This document shows, one piece after another, positions 1 to 5,411 of a DNA stretch of 5,411 nt. Both the position numbers and the translations under genes were made by a program. The notes under the pieces are model-generated. The model worked only from the letters and a program-made list of their open reading frames with translations, ran no database searches and was not told the DNA's origin. This DNA is from Verrucomicrobiota bacterium (GTDB taxonomy: Bacteria; Verrucomicrobiota; Verrucomicrobiia; Chthoniobacterales; UBA10450). The stretch lies in assembly GCA_003219995.1 (NCBI GenBank), contig QHRC01000002.1, forward strand, positions 1 to 5,411, written 5' to 3'. Each line of letters starts with the position of its first letter. Within the stretch, counting starts at the first letter, position 1.

Positions 1-1206
1 CGGCTCATCTTGCTCTCGCCCTACGATGATTCCGCGCGTCCTCTGAGCCTCAAACTTCTCGAGCGGCCGCGCCTTCTCGAGCGAATCGAAGCCGGCATCC
101 TTGATAAGGACCGCGCTCACCTCGTCTGCTATAACACTACCTTCCTCGAGAGAAATCTCGCCTTGCGCCTCGGCATCCCGCTTTACGGCGCGGATCCGCG
201 GCATTTTTCTTTCGGAACAAAGAGCGGATGCCGACAGTTGTTTGCGCGCGCGGGAATCAATCACCCGCTCGGCTTCGACAACTTGACCAGCATGGACGAG
301 GTCGTTTCGGCGCTGGTTCGAATGCGCACTCAGCGACCGTCGATGACGCAGGCCGTAGTGAAATTGAACGAGGGCGTCTCCGGCGAAGGGAACGCTATCG
401 TGGACCTGGCTAATCTGGCCGAGCCTACTGACGCCGTCATTGCCGAGCGGGTGCGCGCGATGCGCTTCGAACTTGGCAAGGTTAGCTTCGATGAGTACGC
501 AGCGAAGTTTCGCACCCGCGGCGGAATTGTCGAGGAACGCGTCGGCGTCGGAGCGAAAGAAGTGCGCAGCCCGAGTGTCCAATTGCGCATCACGCCGTTG
601 GGCAAAGTGGAACTTCTCTCGACCCACGATCAAATGCTGGGCGGTCCGAGCGGACAAAGCTATCTCGGCTGCATCTTCCCAGCCGATCCAGCTTACGCGA
701 GCGCGATCACGCGCGATGCCGCGAAAATCGGAGAGCTTTTGCGAGACGCCGGCGTTATCGGCCGTTTCGCGCTCGATTTTGTCGTCACGCGCGCACCCAA
801 CACCGATCGATGGGAAACCTATGCGATCGAAATCAATCTCCGTAAAGGCGGAACGACGCATCCTTTCCTGACTCTGCAATTCCTTACCGGCGGCGTTTAT
901 GATGCGGAAAGCGCCACCTTCATCGCGCCAAACGGGCGTAAAAAATTTCTCGTCGCTAGCGATCATCTCGAATCGCCGCGCTATCGAGGATTCACGCCGG
1001 ATGATATCTTCGATCTCGTCGTTCGGCGCGGCCTCCACTTCGGGCAAGTCCGGCAGACAGGGGTTGTTTTCCATATGCTCAGCGCTCTTGGCAGCACGGG
1101 ACGGTTGGGCCTCACCGCCGTCGGCAATTCGGCCGAGGAAGCGCATTCCATCTTCGACGAAGCCAAATACATTCTGGACGAGGAAGCGCGTTTTGATGAA
1201 CTCTAG
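1..1206 (+). CDS. PGM1-related ATP-grasp peptide ligase (5' partial)
   Basis: Probable ATP-dependent carboxylate-amine ligase, related to PGM1 of pheganomycin biosynthesis, which forms a peptide bond with ATP cleaved to ADP and phosphate; likely cytosolic. The frame is open to base 1 and the first possible start inside (TTG at 10) falls within conserved sequence (LSPYDDSARPLSLKLLERPR), so the true N-terminus lies upstream. Counting from that TTG as residue 1, visible ATP-grasp elements are FGTKSG near 68-73, the nucleotide-binding VVKLNEGVSGEGN at 116-128, EERV at 176-179, the acidic ALDFV at 254-258, and the metal-binding EINLRKGGTTHP at 274-285 (E274, N276). The C-terminal part (TGVVFHML at 350-357, then GSTGRLGLTAVGNSAEEA at 361-378) matches the PGM1 C-terminal domain. 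It ends at TAG 1204-1206, with a hairpin directly on the stop. Family assignment is from memory of motifs; the actual substrate is unknown. Confidence 0.85.
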   Translation, partial: RLILLSPYDDSARPLSLKLLERPRLLERIEAGILDKDRAHLVCYNTTFLERNLALRLGIPLYGADPRHFSFGTKSGCRQLFARAGINHPLGFDNLTSMDEVVSALVRMRTQRPSMTQAVVKLNEGVSGEGNAIVDLANLAEPTDAVIAERVRAMRFELGKVSFDEYAAKFRTRGGIVEERVGVGAKEVRSPSVQLRITPLGKVELLSTHDQMLGGPSGQSYLGCIFPADPAYASAITRDAAKIGELLRDAGVIGRFALDFVVTRAPNTDRWETYAIEINLRKGGTTHPFLTLQFLTGGVYDAESATFIAPNGRKKFLVASDHLESPRYRGFTPDDIFDLVVRRGLHFGQVRQTGVVFHMLSALGSTGRLGLTAVGNSAEEAHSIFDEAKYILDEEARFDEL

Positions 1207-1228
1207 ATCAAGGGGGGAAGCCTTGATC
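1206..1228 (+). terminator. Hairpin on the ligase stop codon, possible weak terminator
   Basis: A perfect 8-bp inverted repeat, GATCAAGG (1206-1213) and CCTTGATC (1221-1228), encloses a 7-nt loop. Its first base is the last base of the ligase stop codon. The nearest T-run (TTTTT, about 1240-1244) begins roughly 11 nt after the stem, further than in a standard intrinsic terminator, and a longer T-rich stretch follows at 1261-1276. The position fits a transcription end or 3'-end-protecting hairpin for the ligase mRNA; function is inferred only. Confidence 0.45.
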
Positions 1229-1346
1229 GCGTCTAGCCATTTTTGCTTCACGGGATGACTTTGCTTTTCTTTTTTTGACCACGGTTTGGTAGCGACTTTG
1301 ACTCGCGGCCCTTGCCAAAGCAGGCCGGACGCAACATTCTGCGACC

Positions 1347-2733
1347 ATGGATAAGTCTGAGGATCGTAGCTTCATCGGACATCCACGCGGCCTCGGCTAT
1401 CTCGCGTTCACCGAAGCATGGGAACGTTTTTCGTATTACGGCATGCAATCGCTGCTCGTGCTCTACATGGTCAACAAACTGCTGCACCCCGGACACATCG
1501 AGCGCATCGCCGGGTTCGGTCCATTTCGCCACCTGCTCGAGAGCATTTATCGCGGCCCGCTCTCGGTCCAGGCGCTGGCCTCGGCGATTTTCGGTCTCTA
1601 CACTGGTCTGGTTTACCTCACGCCGATCGGCGGCGGATTGATCGCCGACCGCGTGCTCGGACGCACGCGCACGATCACGATCGGCGCATTGCTAATGGCG
1701 GCCGGGCATTTTCTGATGGCGTTCGATGTGACGTTTCTGCTCGCGTTGACGTGTCTCCTCACCGGCGTCGGTTGTTTCAAAGGCAACCTCGCCAGCCAGG
1801 TCGGCGCGCTTTACGCCACGACCGACAACAGGCGCGCCGACGCTTTTCAGATTTACTACTTGTTCATCAACGGCGGTGTCATCATCTCCCCGCTCACCGC
1901 TGATCGCCGGGACCCTCGGCGAAGTTTACGGCTGGCATTACGGTTTCGGCGCCGCGGGCGTCGGCATGTTGATCGGCCTCACGATTTATCTCCGCGGCCG
2001 GAAATGGCTGCCTCCCGATTCACCCGTCGTAAAAAAGAGCGAGCGCACCGCGAAAACTCCGCTGAGCCATCGGGAAAAAATGGCGATCATCGCGCTGCTT
2101 GTGCTCCTGCCGATATTGACCATCGCGGTCATCGGCAATCAACAAATCTTCAACGCGTATCTCGTCTGGGCGGAGAGGAGCGCCGACCTCATGTTCTTCG
2201 GCCGCAAGATGCCGACGACCTGGCTGATCACGCTCGACTCGATTCTGTCCGTAACTTTTCTCGCCTTGGCCGTCGTGTTCTGGCGACTCTGGTCGAAGAA
2301 ATATCCGGAGCCGGCGGAGATCACCAAAATGGGCATCGGCAGTCTCTGCGCCGTGACCGGCTTTGTCGCACTCGCGATGGGCGCGGTCATTGCCACACAT
2401 TCGGGAGGAAAAGTTTCGATCGGGTGGCTTATCGCCTTTCACGTCTTGAACAGCATTGGTTTTGCAAACGTCTTCCCTGTCTCGCTCGCGCTCTACGCGC
2501 GCGTCGCGCCAGCCGCCTTGTCCGCTACGATCATCGGCATCTTTTATTTACACCTGTTCGCCGCGAACAATCTCGTCGGCTGGATCGGCGGCTTTTTGGA
2601 GAAAATACCCGCAACGCATTTCTGGCTGTTGCACTCAGCATTATGCGGAATAGCCGGCATCATCTTCCTCATCGCCGGCCGTCTCTTTGGCCATCTCCTC
2701 GCCCCGGGCGACAACAAAAGCGGCGCGCGGTAA
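1347..2733 (+). pseudogene. POT/PTR2-family proton-coupled peptide transporter, frameshifted
   Basis: Inner-membrane major facilitator of the POT (PTR2) family, which typically imports di- and tripeptides with protons. The first frame starts at ATG 1347 and carries EAWERFSYYG at residues 23-32 (the family ExxERFxYYG proton-coupling motif), the MFS motif-A-like GGGLIADRVLGRTRT at 95-109, FKGN with K145, and the PTR signature FQIYYLFINGG at 167-177. At 1887-1900 the frame breaks: the original frame runs on as Arg-rich nonsense to TAA 2745-2747 (466 codons), while the transporter continues in the next frame as SPLIAGTLGEVYGWHYGF and ends at TAA 2731-2733. Deleting 7 bp joins both parts into 459 residues, a normal POT length with about 12 or more hydrophobic helices. 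The helix-7 and helix-10 acidic residues usual in the family appear replaced (Q263, F370 in repaired numbering). No clear Shine-Dalgarno precedes the start. It lies 140 bp after the peptide ligase on the same strand. Either a recent pseudogene or a sequence error. Confidence 0.85.
1887..1900 (+). repeat. 7-bp imperfect tandem duplication causing the frameshift
   Basis: TCCCCGC (1887-1893) is followed directly by TCACCGC (1894-1900), identical at six of seven positions. Removing either unit leaves the same peptide, ISPLIAG, and reconnects the two halves of the peptide transporter without gain or loss of residues. This is the simplest explanation of the +1 shift: replication slippage followed by one substitution, or a duplication with a sequence difference. 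Confidence 0.7.
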
Positions 2734-2765
2734 CAGACGAGATTTAATTTTTGAACTCTTCCTTC

Positions 2766-3425
2766 TTACTTCGTTCGAGGTAACGAGAACGCCACGATCT
2801 CGTCCGCGGCGCGATGATTCGTCCAAAAATTCACGCCGTCGAAGGTGAGCGAGCGACACGGAAACGGAACACGCGCCAGATCTTCCACGGTTGGCTTTTC
2901 CTCCCGCGGATCGAGACGCGCGATACGCCAATCCTCGTTCGGCTTTTCCACGCCGCGCAGGACGTAGATGACTTCATCGACAAAGGTGTGGCCGCAAATT
3001 TCCGCGCCGACATCAATGACGCGCAGCGTCTTTCCGCTCGCATCGAGTTTGAGGATGCGATGCTTATACCATTGACTCAGGTAAAGATGCTCGCCGTCGA
3101 AGCTGAGATACGAGCCGGTAAACTCGGGGCACGCCACCCGATCCTCTCCGAATCCGCTCGCCGGATTGTAGCTGCGCAAATAGCGATCATCGTCCGAACC
3201 TTCACCGATCGTGAAGCGAATCGTCCCGTCAGTTGAAACCGCCGCCCACGGAATTCCGGGCGCGTCCGCCTCTTCGAGCACCGCCCAGGTTTGTATGTCG
3301 ATCTTGTATATCCGCCGCAAATCACGTGAACCCATCCAAAGCGCCTCGCCAACGCAAGCGAGCGCTTGCGGCGTTATCGCTGGCGATGGGAGCCGTCGTT
3401 GTTCGGTGATGGATCTTGTCTCCAT
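2766..3425 (-). CDS. Uncharacterised protein with five beta-propeller-like repeats
   Basis: A 219-residue soluble protein without a signal peptide or membrane segment, so probably cytosolic. I do not recognise a named function. Five related segments of roughly 40 residues are visible, each with a hydrophobic/aromatic strand, a small-residue or acidic turn and a strand ending in (I/L)xxxx: about residues 17-50 (GEALWMGSRDLRRIYKIDI), 59-92 (AAVSTDGTIRFTIGEG), 103-136 (LSFDGEHLYLSQWYKHRIL), 144-178 (CGHTFVDEVIYVLRG) and 190-216 (RSLTFDGVNFWTNHRAADEI). This is typical of NHL, YVTN or SMP-30-like propellers, but the protein is shorter than usual six- or seven-blade enzymes. The start ATG 3423-3425 is the first in frame and lacks an obvious Shine-Dalgarno. 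It lies 70 bp downstream of the exported hydrolase gene on the same strand, so co-transcription is possible, and converges with the transporter gene with 32 bp between the stops. A gluconolactonase or sensor role is possible but unproven. Confidence 0.8.
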   Translation of the reverse strand: METRSITEQRRLPSPAITPQALACVGEALWMGSRDLRRIYKIDIQTWAVLEEADAPGIPWAAVSTDGTIRFTIGEGSDDDRYLRSYNPASGFGEDRVACPEFTGSYLSFDGEHLYLSQWYKHRILKLDASGKTLRVIDVGAEICGHTFVDEVIYVLRGVEKPNEDWRIARLDPREEKPTVEDLARVPFPCRSLTFDGVNFWTNHRAADEIVAFSLPRTK

Positions 3426-3495
3426 TTGATATTGAAAGTGTAGAGGCGCGGGTCGTTACGCGCAGACATAATTGAACCGCCGGTCCGGCTTGGAC

Positions 3496-4398
3496 TCAGA
3501 GAAACTTAACCAGCGCATCAGTCGTTTCTTTTGGCCGCTCCTCCAAAATCCAGTGACCGGTGTCCTTCAGCACGACAACTGCGACATTATCAGCAACCAG
3601 CTTCATTTGTTCTGCGAGTTCGTTTCCTAACGACTTGTCACCGCCAATTGAGAGAACTGGCATCGTCAATTTCGTCTGCGAGAGTTGCGCGAACTCCTTC
3701 GCGAGTTGCGGCCACGAAGCGAAATACGCCCACGCCGCACGCATCCGTCCCGGTTTGGAATACGCTTCCGTGTAAGCTTTTCGATCCGCTTCCGGAATCG
3801 AGCGCGTCTTATCGGCAGCGAAAACGTTCCAGAAATATTCGAAGTAAATGCGCTCCCGTCCTTTTACCAAAGCTTCGGGATATTCTCCGTTGAAACGAAA
3901 ATGCCAAACAGTCGGAGCGTTGTAGATCGCTTCCCATCCGGGGACGCCGGGAAGAAAAGCATCCATCACGACCAGCTTCTCCGTTTCCGCCGGAAACTGC
4001 GTTGCATACGCGTACGCAACCATCAGACCAATATCGTGGCCGACGACCCTGGCCTTCTCGATCCCGAGTGACCGGACGAGCGCGTGAATGCGATTCGCCG
4101 AAGTCTTCATGTCAATCCCGTTCGCCGGAATGCCCGAATCGCCGATGCCCGGTAAATCTGGTGCGATCACAGTGAATCGCTCGGCTAGCAGCGGAATAAT
4201 CGGTTTCCACATCCGCGAAGTTTCTGCGTAACCGTGCAGCAAAATTACCGCCGGTCCGTGACCAGCGGTCAGATAATGCAAATGCACGCCGTCAATCTCC
4301 GCTGTGCGCGAAACGATATTCTTGTCTGGCGGTCCGGCGTAAACCGAGCCAAAAGAAACGACAACCGCAATCAAACAATAAACCGTGCGCATACGCAT
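3496..4398 (-). CDS. Exported alpha/beta-hydrolase, epoxide hydrolase/haloacetate dehalogenase type
   Basis: A 300-residue hydrolase with an N-terminal signal peptide: MRMR, a hydrophobic core, and a likely cleavage after SVYA (residue 21), so it probably acts in the periplasm. The alpha/beta-hydrolase fold is clear: HGYAE at 55-59 (oxyanion loop), DLPGIGDS at 81-88, the nucleophile elbow GHDIG at 120-124 with Asp122 as nucleophile, Asp254 in GGDKS as the probable acid, and His282 in GHWILEERP as the catalytic base. An Asp nucleophile is typical of epoxide hydrolases and haloalkane/haloacetate dehalogenases rather than esterases, which use Ser. The cap region (about 147-230) carries W155 and W165 with nearby H166, and tyrosines Y209, Y213 and Y225 that could serve as epoxide- or halide-contacting residues; which reaction it performs cannot be settled by eye. 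The start at 4398 is the first possible one, since an in-frame TGA lies 15 nt upstream; ATG at 4392 is an alternative. The gene follows the NTF2-like frame by 113 bp and precedes the propeller-like gene by 70 bp. Confidence 0.92.
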   Translation of the reverse strand: MRMRTVYCLIAVVVSFGSVYAGPPDKNIVSRTAEIDGVHLHYLTAGHGPAVILLHGYAETSRMWKPIIPLLAERFTVIAPDLPGIGDSGIPANGIDMKTSANRIHALVRSLGIEKARVVGHDIGLMVAYAYATQFPAETEKLVVMDAFLPGVPGWEAIYNAPTVWHFRFNGEYPEALVKGRERIYFEYFWNVFAADKTRSIPEADRKAYTEAYSKPGRMRAAWAYFASWPQLAKEFAQLSQTKLTMPVLSIGGDKSLGNELAEQMKLVADNVAVVVLKDTGHWILEERPKETTDALVKFL

Positions 4399-4486
4399 GA
4401 GTCTTACACGTCAGCGTCAGCTTCCGAGTCTTTTCTTTTCATGGCGTGTTCTACTTTCCTTCATCTCGTCACATGTTACTCGCTGC

Positions 4487-4511
4487 CACGCCGAAGCTAA
4501 GCGAAGGCGGG
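4487..4511. repeat. Short imperfect palindrome with CGCC/GGCG ends
   Basis: The intergenic segment CGCCGAAGCTAAGCGAAGGCG (4489-4509) has complementary ends CGCC (4489-4492) and GGCG (4506-4509), with a partly complementary interior (GC at 4496-4497 and at 4501-4502). It stands in the gap between the NTF2-like frame and the hydrolase gene, just past the stop of the former. It resembles small dispersed palindromes common in some soil bacterial genomes, but only one copy is seen here, so its status as a repeat family member is an inference. Confidence 0.3.
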
Positions 4512-4718
4512 TCACTGCTCACCAGCCAACCGACTGCTGAATGCGACAATCTTGCCGCCATCCAAGGTGAAATGGTGATCGAGCAGGAGCGAATCGGGAA
4601 GACCGCTCTTGTCGAAGGTACCGTCAACCTTCAGAGTGACGACAGTCTCGCCATCGCGCTTCGTTACGTTGACGACATCGAGAGTGACATTGAGACAAGG
4701 ATCTAGCCTTCGTAGCAT
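4512..4718 (-). CDS. NTF2/SnoaL-like C-terminal fragment, 68 residues
   Basis: A 68-residue frame from ATG 4716-4718 to TGA 4512-4514. The pattern of alternating strands with VTLKVDGTFDKSGLPD at about 27-42 and LDHHFTLDGGKIVAFSSRLA at 46-65 is like the last three strands of NTF2/SnoaL-like proteins, where an 'LD(H/Y)xFTxxDGKI' segment is usual. Full-length members are around 110-140 residues with N-terminal helices, which are missing here, so this looks like an N-terminally truncated copy or a remnant. The frame stays open upstream to a GTG at 4763, overlapping the FUSC gene, but that extension (MAGTTERGEERRRIA) does not look like the fold. Its ATG follows the FUSC TAG after two bases, so translation would be coupled to FUSC. 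Real and expressed, or decaying, cannot be told from sequence alone. Confidence 0.5.
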   Translation of the reverse strand: MLRRLDPCLNVTLDVVNVTKRDGETVVTLKVDGTFDKSGLPDSLLLDHHFTLDGGKIVAFSSRLAGEQ

Positions 4719-4720
4719 GG

Positions 4721-5221
4721 CTATTCGTCTGCGCTCTTCGCCGCGCTCGGTTGTTCCGGCCACACCGCCACGACCGCGAGAGCAACGATGATCCCGACTG
4801 ATACTTCAAAGAACCTGTGCAGCGCGATGGTCCACGCCGGAGCCGAGCGCGGAATGAGAACGATGATCGCAAGGGTAATGCTCGCGTAGCGGTATGCGGT
4901 TTTCTCTAAACGAAACGCGATCGACAGCAATCCGATGAGAACGATCGCAAGCGCGAACGCGAAAAGATTTCCCCCGAAGTAATTTGCCTCGAGCGCTCCA
5001 ACTGACGCACCCACGGCGGTCGCGACGATCCGCTCGATCGAGAGGGTGAGCGTCGCCCCGAGCGTGGATTGCATCACGACCAGGGTCGCGATCGCGGCCC
5101 AGTACGCTTCGGGCATTTGCACGAGGCGCGCGATTATGACTGACACTGTCGCAGCGACGGCTGTGCGAATCGCATGCGTGACCGATGGAAGATTCTTCTC
5201 GTCCCAAGTCCATATTTTCAT
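4721..5221 (-). CDS. FUSC-family membrane protein (aromatic acid exporter-like)
   Basis: A 166-residue inner-membrane protein consisting almost only of hydrophobic helices, about residues 17-34, 39-58, 64-80, 84-103, 110-124 and 135-154. HAIRTAVAATVSVIIARL (16-33), the PEAYWAAIATLVVMQSTLGAT segment (37-57) and SIERIVATAVGASVGAL (61-77) match the conserved first half of FUSC/aromatic acid exporter proteins, where the 'yWApia..vvmQptlgaT' and 'R..gT..Ga..G' patterns recur. Larger members (YccS, AaeB) have two such bundles plus a cytosolic domain; this is the single-bundle form, which would need to oligomerise. I chose ATG 5219-5221 (MKIWTWDEK) because the in-frame extension to TTG 5266 adds a charged, unconserved 15 residues. 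The stop TAG at 4721-4723 lies 2 nt before the next ATG. The substrate is not predictable; efflux of small aromatic acids is the family expectation. Confidence 0.85.
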   Translation of the reverse strand: MKIWTWDEKNLPSVTHAIRTAVAATVSVIIARLVQMPEAYWAAIATLVVMQSTLGATLTLSIERIVATAVGASVGALEANYFGGNLFAFALAIVLIGLLSIAFRLEKTAYRYASITLAIIVLIPRSAPAWTIALHRFFEVSVGIIVALAVVAVWPEQPSAAKSADE

Positions 5222-5266
5222 GCGAGCATGATCTTTGCAGCGAACCCGCTTTGGCAAGATCGACAA

Positions 5267-5274
5267 ATGATCTT
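5267..5274. repeat. ATGATCTT direct repeat, copy 1 of 2
   Basis: The 8-mer ATGATCTT occurs here and again at 5228-5235, in the leader of the FUSC gene, 39 bp apart start to start. On the transcribed strand it reads AAGATCAT. The spacing is close to four helical turns, as in some paired operators, but an 8-mer recurring once can arise by chance. Confidence 0.2.
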
Positions 5275-5288
5275 CGCCCTGGAATCAA

Positions 5289-5312
5289 CTAGTTGCTCTG
5301 TCGAACAACTAG
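5289..5312 (-). terminator. Hairpin spanning the stop codon of the partial upstream gene
   Basis: CTAGTTG (5289-5295) and CAACTAG (5306-5312) form a 7-bp stem with a 10-nt loop, and the stop codon TAG (5309-5311) of the right-edge gene is inside the stem. The segment 5286-5295 is also a perfect 10-bp palindrome, CAACTAGTTG. No T-run follows on the minus strand, so it is at best a weak terminator or an mRNA 3'-end structure; an operator for the FUSC gene is an alternative. Confidence 0.3.
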
Positions 5313-5411
5313 CTCGTAAGATTGCCTTGCTTCGGTTGCCCTTCGACGTAACGCTTCAGCTCCGCGAGTATCCGCATATTCTCCTTACAGAACGCCCAGA
5401 CACCACTTTTA
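5309..5411 (-). CDS. C-terminal end of an unidentified protein (5' partial at window edge)
   Basis: Reading the minus strand from the right edge, an open frame of 33 codons ends at TAG 5309-5311. It encodes SGVWAFCKENMRILAELKRY followed by a short polar tail ending GNLTS. The helical, charged segment and the 87-bp gap to the FUSC start support a real gene end. The 'xENxRxxxxxRYxxGxP' pattern loosely recalls the C-terminus of D-2-hydroxyacid dehydrogenases, but the fragment is too short to name. Confidence 0.5.
   Translation of the reverse strand, partial: KSGVWAFCKENMRILAELKRYVEGQPKQGNLTS

Noticed and set aside
1275..1303. Promoter for the transporter based on TTGACC at 1275-1280
   Set aside because: No acceptable -10 hexamer occurs at the expected 16-18 bp spacing, and base preferences of promoters in this lineage are unknown.
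1884..1902. Programmed +1 ribosomal frameshift at the CCCC run
   Set aside because: A shift at that run would leave extra residues (an inserted RSP) in a helix, whereas removing one 7-bp copy gives a seamless match; no stimulating structure or in-frame slow stop codon is evident.
2020..2442. Minus-strand 140-codon frame inside the transporter
   Set aside because: Highly charged, low-complexity composition lying fully antisense to the transporter's conserved coding frame; a shadow ORF.
1896..2747. Continuation of the first transporter frame past the shift as a long Arg-rich coding region
   Set aside because: The other frame carries clear transporter helices over the same bases; this one is an open but unconserved GC-rich shadow rich in RR and RP runs.
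2734..2765. Bidirectional terminator between the converging transporter and propeller-like genes
   Set aside because: The 32-bp gap has a short T-run (about 2750-2754) but no inverted repeat that I can find.
2814..3236. Plus-strand 140-codon frame antisense to the propeller-like gene
   Set aside because: No recognisable domain, and the opposite strand shows repeated structural motifs in frame.
4404..4442. Twelve-codon leader ORF (MKRKDSEADADV) upstream of the exported hydrolase, with AAGGAAAG before it
   Set aside because: The purine-rich run is about 14 nt from the ATG, the peptide has no attenuation-like codon run, and such short ORFs are frequent by chance.

Overview
The window is a stretch of chromosomal, bacterial-type DNA. 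It is moderately GC-rich by eye and densely coded, with short gaps between genes. The gene content (a PGM1-related ATP-grasp ligase, a POT peptide transporter, a small beta-propeller-like protein and a bare-membrane-domain FUSC protein) and the codon style fit a soil bacterium such as Verrucomicrobiota (Spartobacteria-like) or Acidobacteriota. This placement is an impression from protein style and is low confidence. I see no rRNA, tRNA, CRISPR array, transposase or phage gene.

Layout, plus strand (left half): 1-1206 is the 3' part of a PGM1-related ATP-grasp peptide ligase whose start lies before the window. A perfect 8-bp hairpin sits on its stop codon. After a 140-bp gap, 1347-2733 encodes a POT/PTR2-family proton-coupled peptide transporter. 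It is split into two frames by a 7-bp imperfect tandem duplication at 1887-1900; removing either copy restores one 459-residue protein.

Layout, minus strand (right half, transcribed right to left): the last 33 codons of an unidentified gene (5411-5309); a six-helix FUSC-family membrane protein (5221-4721); a 68-codon reading frame resembling the C-terminal half of an NTF2/SnoaL-like fold, starting 2 nt after the FUSC stop (4718-4512); an exported alpha/beta-hydrolase of the epoxide hydrolase/haloacetate dehalogenase type (4398-3496); and an uncharacterised protein with five propeller-like repeats (3425-2766). The last of these converges on the transporter with 32 bp between the stops.

How the genes may work together: the ligase and the transporter are adjacent and co-directional, and both act on peptides, so a make-and-move peptide pair is conceivable. 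However, the hairpin between them argues against simple co-transcription and the transporter reads as disrupted. The FUSC exporter and the exported hydrolase could both deal with small toxic organics, but nothing in the sequence proves a shared pathway. The most informative points are the frameshifted transporter with its simple duplication mechanism, its non-canonical residues in helices 7 and 10, and the NTF2-like remnant coupled to the FUSC gene. I did not find convincing evidence of a wholly new system.
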